From CAWKEY01 sp963848675 (GTDB lineage: Bacteria; Pseudomonadota; Gammaproteobacteria; Methylococcales; Methylomonadaceae), in the NCBI GenBank assembly GCA_963848675.1, contig CAWKEY010000024.1:262456-326455 (forward strand): DNA of 64,000 nucleotides, given 5' to 3'. A program made the translations under genes and the position numbers. Numbering within the stretch: position 1 is the stretch's first letter; each line of letters starts with the position of its first letter. Below the pieces are notes generated by a model. It was not told the DNA's origin. It saw only the letters and a program-made list of their open reading frames with translations, and did no database searches. Positions 37,496-46,447 of this stretch are shown one piece after another.

Positions 37496-37969
37496 ATGGA
37501 TAAGCAATTATTTGAACTGGCTGAACGCCTGGGTCATTGGCTGAAAGTAAACCAAAAAAAAATAGCGACTGCCGAATCTTGTACCGGAGGCTCGATTGCG
37601 GAGGCTATAACTGAAGTGCCCGGCAGTTCTGCCTGGTTTGACCGCGGCTTTGTGACTTACAGCAATGCCGCAAAAATACACATGCTGGGCGTGAACGAGG
37701 CAACGCTACAGCGTTATGGCGCTGTGAGTGCAGAAGTCGTCAAGGAAATGGCTGAGGGTGCATTAGTCAATAGCGATGCCGATTGCGCGATTGCCGTGAC
37801 CGGCATAGCAGGGCCCGAAGGCGGAACGCTTGAGAAGCCGGTAGGGACTGTTTTTATAGCGTGGCAATGGAAAAACCAGGAGTGCAAAATAAGCAGACAG
37901 CAGTTCAAAGGCACCCGTCATCACATACGGGGGCAAACGGTTAAGGCGGCACTTGCTGAATTGCTATGA
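37496..37969 (+). CDS. pncC: Nicotinamide-nucleotide amidohydrolase (CinA C-terminal domain)
   Basis: A 157-residue deamidase converting NMN to NaMN in pyridine nucleotide recycling. It is the stand-alone CinA C-terminal domain: TAESCTGGSIAEAITEVPGSS, VTYSNAAKIHMLGV, YGAVSAEVVKEMAEGAL and AVTGIAGPEGGT are all conserved. In many relatives this gene precedes recA; here no recA follows and the sequence passes into an accessory island. Confidence 0.94.
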   Translation: MDKQLFELAERLGHWLKVNQKKIATAESCTGGSIAEAITEVPGSSAWFDRGFVTYSNAAKIHMLGVNEATLQRYGAVSAEVVKEMAEGALVNSDADCAIAVTGIAGPEGGTLEKPVGTVFIAWQWKNQECKISRQQFKGTRHHIRGQTVKAALAELL

Positions 37970-38002
37970 ACGAGCCATCAGCAACGCGTGATTTTTTTCA
38001 AG

Positions 38003-38040
38003 CAAAAAAAAAGCGCCTTAACTTAAAAGCCAAGGCGCTT
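38003..38040 (-). terminator. Rho-independent terminator, reverse strand
   Basis: Perfect 9-bp stem AAGCGCCTT (38011-38019) with AAGGCGCTT (38032-38040). On the reverse strand it is followed by nine T (the A run at 38004-38012). It would end transcripts coming from the helicase remnant and Doc pair. The 277 nt between it and the helicase remnant (38041-38317) contain no gene that I can recognise. Confidence 0.85.
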
Positions 38041-38317
38041 GAGCACTAATAGTCAAACAACATCAAGGAGGGATCAATCACGCAACACGTTGCGCTTACA
38101 ATACTATAGGCATAGATGATGCCAGTTTTAGTGTTCGTCTGTATTGAAAGAAATAATCCTGTTTTATCAATGCGCTGTAGCTAAATGCACAACCCTTTTC
38201 AGAATGAGGTCTATTGTTATACGCACCAAATCAAAGCAGATAAGCGCACGCGTTCCCTTTTCTTGTGCGCAAATCACACGCCAACTAGAAAACTGACCCG
38301 GTTTCCCTTGATACGCG

Positions 38318-38600
38318 TTATTTACGTCTGTTTCTGGGTTCCCCCGGTTTGCCACCCGTTTTAGCGCGGCCACGCGTAGCGGTTTTGTTGTGGCGATAAT
38401 CTTTTTTACCGGTAGTCTTGTGGGGCGCGCTCTTTTTAGGCGCGTCAGTTACTTTTAACGAAACCGGTTCATAGCCGGTGTCGGCAATGCGCGGAATTTG
38501 CCGTCTCAACAATTTTTCAATTTCGGCCAGTAAATAGGCTTCTTTAGGACAGACCACAGACAGCGCTTCGCCTCTTAAACCGGCGCGGCCGTTACAGATA
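38318..38600 (-). pseudogene. C-terminal remnant of an RhlE-type DEAD-box RNA helicase
   Basis: Reading from about 38600 the frame gives GRAGLRGEALSVVC, the end of helicase motif VI (normally HRxGRTGRAG), then the RhlE-type tail LLAEIEKLLRRQIPRI and a basic Lys/Arg-rich C-terminus. Everything before motif VI is missing: the reading frame upstream is the end of the Doc gene, whose stop lies at 38602-38604. So an insertion or deletion joined the toxin-antitoxin pair to the helicase tail. No N-terminal part of the helicase is found elsewhere in the window. Confidence 0.8.
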
Positions 38601-38601
38601 G

Positions 38602-38982
38602 TCATGAAAAGCGCTCGGTATTGTTTCGCAGCCATTGCTCAAGCGCTTCAAATCTGAATTTATTATTCTCTTCATATAAATCCGCGAGAAATGCATAAGT
38701 GCTTTCTGCGTTTGCCGTGATTTCGATGCCATTGATCGCCAAAAACGTATAGGTGCAGGCAAAAGCGGTGCGCTTGTTGCCGTCAATAAAGGGGTGGTTT
38801 TGTGAAAGACTTTCCCAAAGCGCTGCGGCCTGGCCGATCAAATCGGGATAATAGCCCGATTGCATCCGAAACAAAGCCGCCTCAAGCTGACCGGCATCGC
38901 GTATTCCATGCGAACCGCCATAGCGTTTGATTTGATCTTCATGGATTGTCAAAACTTCGGCTATCGTCAGGTAATCGGTCAT
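38602..38982 (-). CDS. Doc-type Fic toxin (death on curing)
   Basis: A 126-residue Fic-fold protein. The Fic motif NHPFIDGNKRTAF is at 62-74; the Lys in GNKR, in place of the Gly common in AMP-transferring Fic proteins, marks the Doc branch, which phosphorylates EF-Tu (family knowledge). The N-terminal YLTIAEVLTIHEDQIKRYGG is typical of Doc. Its ATG overlaps the antitoxin stop by 4 nt. The C-terminus directly abuts the helicase remnant. Confidence 0.9.
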   Translation of the reverse strand: MTDYLTIAEVLTIHEDQIKRYGGSHGIRDAGQLEAALFRMQSGYYPDLIGQAAALWESLSQNHPFIDGNKRTAFACTYTFLAINGIEITANAESTYAFLADLYEENNKFRFEALEQWLRNNTERFS

Positions 38983-39206
38983 TTAGCGAGCTTTTCATAG
39001 AGATCAGCAAAGCGTCCGTGACTGGACTGATACGTCGCCATAACATGCGAACGGGGACGGGTTTTCTTGTGCTTTTCGATTAAATCCATCAATGCTTCAT
39101 CGACAAGCGTCTGAATTTGGCGACCTTCGTTTTTGGCAAGTTCCCGCACTTGCGCCAATACATCAGCATCGACTTGCGTTGCGAATTTTTCGCGGACTTC
39201 TGGCAT
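38979..39206 (-). CDS. Ribbon-helix-helix-like antitoxin partner of Doc
   Basis: A 75-residue protein from ATG 39206, which has AAGGAGG six nt before it; the longer frame from a TTG would contain that ribosome binding site. The N-terminal segment KFATQVDADVLAQVRELA followed by EGRQIQTLVDEAL resembles a ribbon-helix-helix DNA-binding domain, not the Phd fold usual with Doc. The basic/aromatic tail (SSHGRFADLYEKLAK) probably neutralises the toxin. Overlap with Doc supports one operon. Confidence 0.75.
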   Translation of the reverse strand: MPEVREKFATQVDADVLAQVRELAKNEGRQIQTLVDEALMDLIEKHKKTRPRSHVMATYQSSHGRFADLYEKLAK

Positions 39207-39221
39207 AAAAGCCTCCTTCAA

Positions 39222-39529
39222 CTGTTGTATCTATATTATTTCAATCTATCATGATCTATCAAGATAATTCATGATGATTGACCAAAGATACCCTTAATCA
39301 TTTTGTCACAAGTTGATGAGGTCGGGCAGGACTTAGACGAATGTCTATTCTTTTGACTGACACGATACAATTAGCCCCCAAAAGGGAACGTTTTATCATA
39401 CTCAAGTCTACATAGCCTGCTGCCCTCCAAGCCATTGATTTTATAGTTTTGTATTGTGGTTTTATAAAACTAAAGTCTAAGATATGATGACAAGATGAAA
39501 TAATCAAACTTTTTAGGGATCCCTTTTTC
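39222..39529. other. Intergenic region upstream of the resolvase; possible res site
   Basis: 308 nt without a gene. An inverted repeat AGTTTT...AAAACT at about 39447-39473 and A/T-rich direct and inverted short repeats just before the resolvase ATG are where a res site would lie. No left-end copy of the transposon repeats seen at 42340-42476 could be found here. Confidence 0.35.
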
Positions 39530-40132
39530 ATGAAACTTGGCTATGCACGGGTATCGACCAAAGACCAACATTTAGAACTCCAGATCGATGCCTTAACAAA
39601 AGCCGGGTGTGAAAAGATTTACCAGGATATTGCCAGTGGTGCGGGAACAGAGCGTCCGGCCCTCAATGAAATGATCAATCACCTTCGCCCTGGCGATGTG
39701 TTAGTGATCTGGAAACTAGACCGCTTAGGTCGATCACTCAATCACCTGATTGGCTTGGTCAATGACTTAATGAAAAAAAATATCGGACTGCAAAGCTTGC
39801 ATGATCCTATTGACACTACCACGGCACAAGGTCGGTTAAGCTTTAACCTGTTTGCCTCATTAGCCGAGTTTGAGCGCGACCTTATCCGCGAACGAACTCA
39901 GGCCGGTTTATCCGCAGCCAGAGCCAGGGGACGGAATGGCGGCAGACCCAAAGGCATACCCCAAAAAGCCGAAGCCACCGCTTGCGCTGCAGAAACCCTT
40001 TATAAAGAAGGACGACTATCGGTAAACGAAATCTGAGAAAAGCTGGGTATTGCCAAAAGCACCCTATATGCCTATCTACGCCATCGAGGGGTTACTCTTG
40101 GGTCTTTTAAAACCAATACTCAATGTGCCTAG
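39530..40132 (+). pseudogene. Serine resolvase with in-frame nonsense codon
   Basis: A Tn3/Tn552-type serine recombinase. Catalytic Ser9 in YARVSTKDQ, the ALNEMINHLRPGDVLVIWKLDRLGRS core with active-site Arg, and the E-helix FERDLIRERTQ are intact. The frame meets TGA at 40034-40036 after 168 codons. Reading through gives EKLGIAKSTLYAYLRHRGV, the missing recognition part of the C-terminal helix-turn-helix, ending at TAG 40130-40132 (about 200 codons in all). One base change from a Cys or Trp codon explains it. The truncated product would keep catalysis but lack specific DNA binding. Confidence 0.88.
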
Positions 40133-40141
40133 TGAAAGGTA

Positions 40142-41804
40142 ATGAGCGGCAAACGTATTTTTTCAGAAGCGCTGATTAGTTTACGCCACCGTCTCAGCGG
40201 CCTTCCCAACCGAAGCAAAGCGCGTCGCTCCATCATGCAGGAAACAGCGGCACTGTATGGTGTATCGGAATCCACTTTATACCGTGCCCTGCGTGACTAT
40301 AACCGGTCTAAACCGTTACGACGGTCTGACCGTGGAAAACCGAGAATATTACCGGCAGAAGAGGTGGAAGCCTACTGTGAAATTATTGCCGCCATAAAAA
40401 TCAGAACGTCCAACCTAAAAGGCCGACATCTTTCTACCTCGGAAAGCATTCGACTGCTTGAGAAGTTTGGCCTCGATACACCGAAAGGCTTTATCAAGGC
40501 GGATCCTGGACAACTTAAAAAAACCACCGTCAACCATTATCTGAAGCAGTGGGGTTACGATCTCAATTACTTGATTCGGCAACCGCCAGCGGTCCGATTT
40601 CAGGCTGAACACAGCAATGAATGTTGGCAGTTCGACCTCAGTCCATCAGACCTGAAACACGTCAAAGAACCGCTTTGGCTGGATAAAGACAGGGGAGCGT
40701 CCACACTAATGATTTACAGTGTCGTTGATGATCGAAGCGGTGCGGCTTATCAGGAATACCACTGTGTCTATGGCGAAGATGTCGAAGCCGCGTTGCGGTT
40801 CATGTTCGCGGCGATGTCACCAAAAAAAGATGCCCAATTCGTCCTCGAGGGGATTCCGTCCAAGCTTTATTGCGATAATGGCCCTATTGCCAGAAGCCAT
40901 ATTTTTCAACAAGTCATGCAATATCTGGGTATCGAAATGATAACCCATATGCCCAAAGATAGCGATGGTACCCGGGTGACCGCTCGATCAAAAGGCAAAG
41001 TTAAAAGGCCGTTTCGAACTGTCAAAGAAATGCATGAAACCCTCTATCATTTCCATGAGCCACAAAACGAAATCGAAGCCAACGAATGGCTGTTTAATTT
41101 CCTGATCCGTTACAACAACATGCAACATCGGTCTGAAAGCCCATTCCCGTATGGAAGACTGGCAACTCAATCTGCCGTCCACCGGCATCCGTGAAATGTG
41201 CTCCTGGGATCGATTTTGTACCTTTGCCCGTGAACCAGAGCGTCGTAAGGTCGGGGTAGATGCCCGCGTCGGTATTGACGGTATTTCCTATGAAGTCGAT
41301 CCTGACCTGGCCGGTGAAAACGTGGTGCTTTGGTGGGGGCTTTTTGACAGCGAATTGTACGTTGAATTCAGAGAAAAACGTTATGGACCTTACCATTCCG
41401 TTAATGGCTTTATCCCACTGGGGCGATATCGGTCATTCAAAAAAACCAAACAACAAAAACGAGCTGAACGGATAGAGATATTAGCGGGTGAAATTCAATT
41501 GTCTCGGGCTGCGTTGGATAATAACACTAACGCTGGAACATTAGCCGCTTTTGCGCTGGCACAAGAAACACCTAAAACAGTATTTATTGATCCTGATCCC
41601 TTTATTGAATTCACCTTTACAGATCGAGTGGCCGCAAAACAAGCGATTGCCTCTGAACTGGGTAAGCCCTTGGCAAAACTGAACCAGGAACAACTGGACA
41701 CTATTAATAGCATTGTCGCCGAGACCCTCAACAAGCGCCAAATTTTCGAACAAATACACGCTTTTTTTAAGTCGCCATTAAAAGGTATGCAACATGTTAA
41801 GTGA
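40142..41804 (+). pseudogene. Frameshifted TniA-like DDE transposase
   Basis: The first frame (40142-41194) has an N-terminal helix-turn-helix (ALYGVSESTLYRALRDY), then the rve core with Asp in CWQFDLSPSD and Asp in LYCDNGPIARS. The third acidic position, normally in GKVERxFRT, reads GKVKRPFRT: codon 288 is AAA (41003-41005). At the CCC run 41146-41148 one extra C shifts the frame; removing it joins HRSESPF to RMEDWQLNLPSTGIREMCSW and the Mu-type C-terminal barrel in the frame ending at 41804. Both the shift and the apparent Glu-to-Lys change would abolish activity. Confidence 0.85.
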
Positions 41805-42339
41805 TGTCATGGACTATTACAGCCTCACTCGGAACTTTCAAGGTGCCGGTTATTTTGAAACGGAACACCATCAACAAATTTTTAAAGAACTCAAAGCCGC
41901 AATCAAGCAAGGCCAGATGGTGGCATTATCGGGTATTGTCGGTTGCGGAAAAACGACGACATTAAAAGCAATCAGGGATGAATTAATCCGTGAGAAAGAA
42001 GTCCTGGTTTCAAAGTCACTTTCAGTAGAGAAAGGACAAGTGAATCTTGGCACCCTGATAGTGGCCTTATTTTACGATCTGGCGACAGAAAAGGATTTTA
42101 AAATACCTCTACGCAATCCGAAAGGCGTGAACGTATGCTGCAAGAGCTGATTAGAAAACGACAAAAACCGATTGCTTTATTTGTGGATGAAGCTCATGAC
42201 CTCCACAGCAAAACACTAATTGGACTTAAACGCCTCATAGAGGTAGTGCAAGATGGCGATCAGGAATTACAAAACAACCTTTTGGCGATTGGGATTCCGC
42301 TCTGATTTCTTATTTGCATACATTGTGGTTCCTGAGCGA
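41794..42339 (+). pseudogene. Broken TniB-like AAA ATPase
   Basis: Starts at ATG 41794 or 41809 (MDYYSLTRNFQGAGYFETEH), overlapping the transposase end. Walker A is SGIVGCGKTTT. At 42106-42110 an extra CT pair breaks the frame; in the corrected frame PTQSERRERMLQELI leads to Walker B PIALFVDEAHDL and LIGLKRLIEVVQDG. After that a stretch (the usual LAGHPKL segment) is missing and another shift is needed to read GFRSDF before the frame dies. So at least two lesions plus a small internal deletion. Confidence 0.75.
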
Positions 42340-42476
42340 TGTTTGCAGGCTGTTGGCAAATAATGTGGGCTCATTGGCAATTAATTCGGGTCGAAGATAC
42401 CGGATATTTGCAAATAATTCGGGCCGAAAATTCGGATGTTTGCAGGTCTAATGGATTATGTTTGCAGGCCGTTACA
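42340..42476 (+). repeat. Transposon-end repeat array
   Basis: Two interleaved repeat types. Type 1, TGTTTGCAGG: 42340-42349, 42437-42446 and 42459-42468, the last running into CCGTTACA at 42476. Type 2, TTTGCAAATAATTCGGGCC-like: 42353-42372 (GGCAAATAATGTGGG), 42374-42395 and 42407-42428. Spaced transposase-binding repeats at one end are characteristic of Tn7/Tn5053-type elements, and the position right after the ATPase gene fits. Confidence 0.75.
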
Positions 42477-42638
42477 GGTAGGGGTCATATAGCCCTGTTC
42501 GGCTACAGCCTTAAGGAGTTCAGCGGTTAAACCGAGATGGTCAAAAGACATTAAAAAACCTGGTAATAAGATAAAGTTGTTATTGAAATGACACTGAAGG
42601 CTTACAAAAAACACTATAAGCGAGTAGCCGCATCACGA

Positions 42639-45071
42639 TTACAGTTTCCCTTTGGAGTTGAAGCCACGGTTTTTAGTATCAGGGGCATCGGCAAGCACTC
42701 GAACCTCCAGTGGCCGGCTGCTATCAATATGAACATCCCGTTGCGGAAAGGCAATCACGATACCATGCTCGTTCAGGGTCTTGTGGATCATATAACGCAG
42801 GTCGCTGGCGATAACTTTCCAGGACACATCACGCTTGAGTTCGATCCAGGTATACAAGCCGAAGAGCAATGCGTCGCTGCCGAAATCCTCAAATAACACA
42901 AAGGGCTCGGGTTCGTCGAGAGTCATTCCGTGGTGATCGGCAGCTTCAAGGAGCAGTCTGCGCACCTCTTTTACTGGCGAGCCATAAGCAACGCCGATAT
43001 TGACCACGATGCGTACCATTTGATCATTCAGCGTCCAGTTGGTGACGTTCTGTTCAATGAAGGTGCTGTTAGGAATCAGCGTCTCAATACCGTTTGCCTC
43101 GAGAATTTTCGAACTGCGCACCCCGATGTCCGTAATGCGGCCACGGATACCGCCGACTTCGACCATATCCCCGGGTCGAAAAGGGCGCTCCATCAATAAC
43201 ATAAGGCCGCTGATCAAATTCTTGAGCAGGTTCTGCATGCCAAAGCCTGCACCGATAGCCACCGCGCCACCCATGAAGGCGAAGATGGTCAATGGAATCA
43301 TGGCCACCGACATACTCACTACCACCAGGATCATGACTTCGGTAAACATTATCCAGCGCCGCGCGATCCGGGCAAGGCTCTCGTCCATGCCGAAACGCAT
43401 CACCATGATGCGTTCGATTAGATTTGCCAATCGGCTTGCAATCAGGCACCCAAATACCAGTATCGCTAAAGCCGTCAAAACCTTATTAACGCTGATACTG
43501 CGTTTGCCGCTGATTTGCTGGCCATCAACCTCGATGGTGTCTTGGGCTGCGAAGATTTCAAACGTCCAAACCTGAGATAAAAAGTCGCGGGCCGTAAACA
43601 GTGCTTCATTCAGGTAGCCGGTGAATGAGGTAACCTGGAACCTTGCGTCCAGTTCTTCCTTGCTGCGCTCCAGCAAGTTTTTAGTGGATTCAATTGCCCC
43701 CAACAGCCGTGAATAGGAAACCACCTGATCAAGATAAAGATTCCTTAACTCATCCCTCAAGGCATATGACTCGGTAACTGTTGCGCCGGCATCGAGCGCC
43801 TTAACAGCCTGGTCGTTGACCCGTGCAAGCACGCGTTGACGAAGCTGATTGACATAATCGTGAACAGTTGCCAGATATAGCTGATTTTTGGCAATCTTGT
43901 CATACGCCTCTCTGGCTTTTTCGCGTTCGTTCACCTTGGCATAAACCCAGCGAAAATTCCAAATATCCCGCTTCAGATCCAGATAACTCAAGATCCTGCT
44001 AAGCATTAGCAATTTAATGTCAGCATTCTCCCGTTGCGCATGGCGTAACTGTTCGATCTCTGCAGGCTCTGTGATTTGCGGCTGTGTTGCTTTACCTGCG
44101 ATAACCGGTGCCGGCCTTCCCTGTTTGAGAGCTTCGAACTCGGATATCGCCTTATTAAGCTCGACGAGAATATATTGTCTGTTAATGTCGATATTTTTGA
44201 GTGCCTGATCGAGGTCTTGCTGCGTCAACTCCACATTTTCGGATGCCACACCAAGCTGTTTAGTAGCCAGCTGCAAGCTTGCCCTGGTTCCCAGCAACTC
44301 TTCGTTTATCGCTTGCTTTTCAATCTGAAAACTTATGGCACGCGCCACATCCATCTGATTTTGCAGTAACAACAAATCGCGATCCCTACTCAGAAGGGCT
44401 TGCTGGTCAGGTGAATTATTAGCCCGCTCTATCGCTTCGTCAGCCTGTCTAAGCGTGACTGCGGAATTCTCGACGGTATTTACCAGCAGTAGTCCCGTCT
44501 TATCAACCGCATCGATCCAGGAAGCAAGCTCATCCTTGCGCCTGCTGAGTGCTCGAACAGACTCCTTAAGCGCATCTGTCCTGAGAAAGGGATAGGCGGT
44601 CTGCTCACTGAATCCGGACCATTCGACAGCTAATTTTTCCAGTTCGATGCGGCGCTTCTGACCCGCCTGCAAATTTTTGAGGCGAGAAAGCTGCCCCTCA
44701 TACATATAAGCCAACTGCTTGAGATATAACCGGCGTTTAGCCAGGTTGTCTACGCCAGCCTCAGTCGAAGGCGCCCCGGTTTCTTCCTCCGGCGGCAGGA
44801 GAGCGAGCTTCTCGTTGGTTTCGGCAAGTTTTTTCTTGATATCCTGGGCAAGCGCGGCGGGATTGATTCCGGACTTTACCGTGGCGGGCTTGCCGGAGGA
44901 TTGTTTCGTTATTCCACTCATAAGGGGAGATGAAGGCGCTGCCGAAGCCTGGGTCAAGGCTATCCCAAGCATCATCAGCAGGCTCATGAGAATCCGGAAT
45001 ACGCCAGAATTTATCGGTCTATACCCGGGATGCCTGTGCACGATGCGGTACTGTTTTAGTGTTTGAAGCAT
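42639..45071 (-). CDS. Large MscS-family mechanosensitive channel (MscK/MscM-like)
   Basis: An 810-residue protein from ATG 45071 (a GTG 14 codons upstream is in frame). Signal/anchor helix at about 27-45 (ILMSLLMMLGIALTQASA), then some 400 residues of periplasmic helices with coiled-coil character, membrane helices (about 520-620), and the MscS pore-lining helix and beta domain: GGAVAIGAGFGMQNLLKNL, LMERPFRPGDMVEVGG and PNSTFIEQNVTNW. It releases solutes on hypo-osmotic shock (family). It is followed downstream on the same strand by the transposon remnant and preceded by a lipoprotein gene (236 nt). Confidence 0.9.
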   Translation of the reverse strand: MLQTLKQYRIVHRHPGYRPINSGVFRILMSLLMMLGIALTQASAAPSSPLMSGITKQSSGKPATVKSGINPAALAQDIKKKLAETNEKLALLPPEEETGAPSTEAGVDNLAKRRLYLKQLAYMYEGQLSRLKNLQAGQKRRIELEKLAVEWSGFSEQTAYPFLRTDALKESVRALSRRKDELASWIDAVDKTGLLLVNTVENSAVTLRQADEAIERANNSPDQQALLSRDRDLLLLQNQMDVARAISFQIEKQAINEELLGTRASLQLATKQLGVASENVELTQQDLDQALKNIDINRQYILVELNKAISEFEALKQGRPAPVIAGKATQPQITEPAEIEQLRHAQRENADIKLLMLSRILSYLDLKRDIWNFRWVYAKVNEREKAREAYDKIAKNQLYLATVHDYVNQLRQRVLARVNDQAVKALDAGATVTESYALRDELRNLYLDQVVSYSRLLGAIESTKNLLERSKEELDARFQVTSFTGYLNEALFTARDFLSQVWTFEIFAAQDTIEVDGQQISGKRSISVNKVLTALAILVFGCLIASRLANLIERIMVMRFGMDESLARIARRWIMFTEVMILVVVSMSVAMIPLTIFAFMGGAVAIGAGFGMQNLLKNLISGLMLLMERPFRPGDMVEVGGIRGRITDIGVRSSKILEANGIETLIPNSTFIEQNVTNWTLNDQMVRIVVNIGVAYGSPVKEVRRLLLEAADHHGMTLDEPEPFVLFEDFGSDALLFGLYTWIELKRDVSWKVIASDLRYMIHKTLNEHGIVIAFPQRDVHIDSSRPLEVRVLADAPDTKNRGFNSKGKL

Positions 45072-45307
45072 TTTAATAGCCTGATAAAAAAGAGGACTGT
45101 AAGTAATGCGCACGAAATAAGTTGAACAAGTGTAGGTGTGAATGAATTCGCACAGTGCCGATAATTCCGCACCTGCGCAAAAAATTGTTTCTCAGAGTTG
45201 CGCAATTTATTTGATACGCGTTCCTAAGTGGCTTTGCTGCCCACTGGGGCACGCGGCCGGGAGGTATGCCAGTGAAAGCCATAATGCATCGCTAAAGAAG
45301 ACCTGGT

Positions 45308-46447
45308 TCAACGCACGGGTAAGGTTAATGTGGGCCCGGCTGATTTGGTGGCACCGGCTTGCAGACGGAACAACTGGGTCAGAAGCATAAAGCTTGACTT
45401 CGATTCCAGGTCGTTATCGGCCAGGTAAAACCATTGACCACGATACGGTATCGAGACAAAAGCCAGTTCCGGCTGCTTTTCGCTTTGGCGGATGTGAAAG
45501 AAGCTCCCCCCTGCGGTTTTGCCCCAGTCAAATTCGGATCCGTCCTGGTTTCGGGTAACCGTCACTAAACCTGAGGCCTTGTGAGATTCTGGTACGTCTA
45601 CATGGTGAGACAGATAGAAAAAAATACTCATGAGCGAGCGGCTTCGTATCGAGATGGTGTCGTCCCGGTTTTGGCGAAAGTCGCTGTTGACACGATAGAC
45701 CTCACGATTCTGATCGAGTCCGAGCAGTTGTTTGATTTCCCGGATCGCGTCATGGTACAAAGGGGACGATTTGATTTCCAGTTGCATCTCCTTGGTGTCT
45801 GGATCAATTCTTGGGATTATAAGGTCTTCGCTCGTCACCTGATCAAAGAGTTGTAACAGCCGATTGAATTGATCGATGCGCTTCGGAGAAAATTTGGGGG
45901 TTGGTCCTGAGGCGACTGACGCATTCTCAAGTCCATTGATACGTTCCACGCAAAGACCCAGCACCCGTCGAACGCTCCATCCCGATCCGGCGAGTGCAAA
46001 CACGTCTTCAATAGCAATAGGCCTGAGCACGCTCTTGACAAAGCTCTCACCCTGAAGTGGCGCGTAGGCAATCGTCGGTGCGGTGGTATATGCCCCGCCC
46101 GCATTAAACTGCAGAATATCAGCGCCGCCGCTGCTTAAATCAAAGGCAGATTGATCCAAACCTGCGGCCAGGTCCAACTTTAAGGAAGCGGTTACACTGA
46201 CCACATCCAGAAAGAACACCGGATCCCGGTAGTGCAAGCGGACAATGTTTTGTATGAACTGCTCACTTTGGCTATCAACAATAGCTGCGTTGTATAGCGG
46301 ATAGGTGCCCCTGAGTCCATCGGGTCCAAAGGAATGACATCCTGTGCTCAGGATTGCCATGTTCAGGAGCAAGAGTGGTTTGGCACATGGAATTGAAGTG
46401 TTAGCGGGAATATTCGCTAAAACCCGCGAAAGAAATAAGCTAGGCAA
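45308..46447 (-). CDS. Predicted lipoprotein of unknown function
   Basis: A 379-residue frame starting with TTG at 46447, supported by AAAGAGG six nt upstream. The N-terminal hydrophobic stretch PLLLLNMAILSTGC ends in a good lipobox (LSTGC), so the mature protein is lipidated at about Cys37. The body contains no catalytic motif I recognise: an alpha/beta region (IVRLHYRDPVFFLDVVSVTA) and a C-terminal segment (PYRGQWFYLADNDLESKSSF) that recalls a family of uncharacterised proteins with a DLESK-type motif. It lies upstream of the mechanosensitive channel gene in the same direction. Confidence 0.65.
   Translation of the reverse strand: MPSLFLSRVLANIPANTSIPCAKPLLLLNMAILSTGCHSFGPDGLRGTYPLYNAAIVDSQSEQFIQNIVRLHYRDPVFFLDVVSVTASLKLDLAAGLDQSAFDLSSGGADILQFNAGGAYTTAPTIAYAPLQGESFVKSVLRPIAIEDVFALAGSGWSVRRVLGLCVERINGLENASVASGPTPKFSPKRIDQFNRLLQLFDQVTSEDLIIPRIDPDTKEMQLEIKSSPLYHDAIREIKQLLGLDQNREVYRVNSDFRQNRDDTISIRSRSLMSIFFYLSHHVDVPESHKASGLVTVTRNQDGSEFDWGKTAGGSFFHIRQSEKQPELAFVSIPYRGQWFYLADNDLESKSSFMLLTQLFRLQAGATKSAGPTLTLPVR

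Larger units (their letters stand above)
39530..42476 (+). mobile_element. Decayed Tn5053/Tn552-like transposon (resolvase, DDE transposase, AAA ATPase)
   Basis: Three genes in order on one strand: serine resolvase (TniR-like), rve-fold DDE transposase with Mu-type C-terminus (TniA-like) and AAA ATPase (TniB-like), ending in an array of about 20-bp repeats. All three genes are damaged by point changes or indels. The right end is placed at the terminal ...CCGTTACA (42476), since elements of this group end TGT/ACA. The left end is not found; the start given is simply the resolvase ATG. No TniQ-like gene is present. Element family is inferred from gene set and motifs, not from a database match. 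Confidence 0.7.

Noticed and set aside
39222..39529. Left end of the Tn5053-like element
   Set aside because: I looked for the inverse of the TGTTTGCAGG and TTTGCAAATAATTCGGG repeats and found none here or at 37970-38317.
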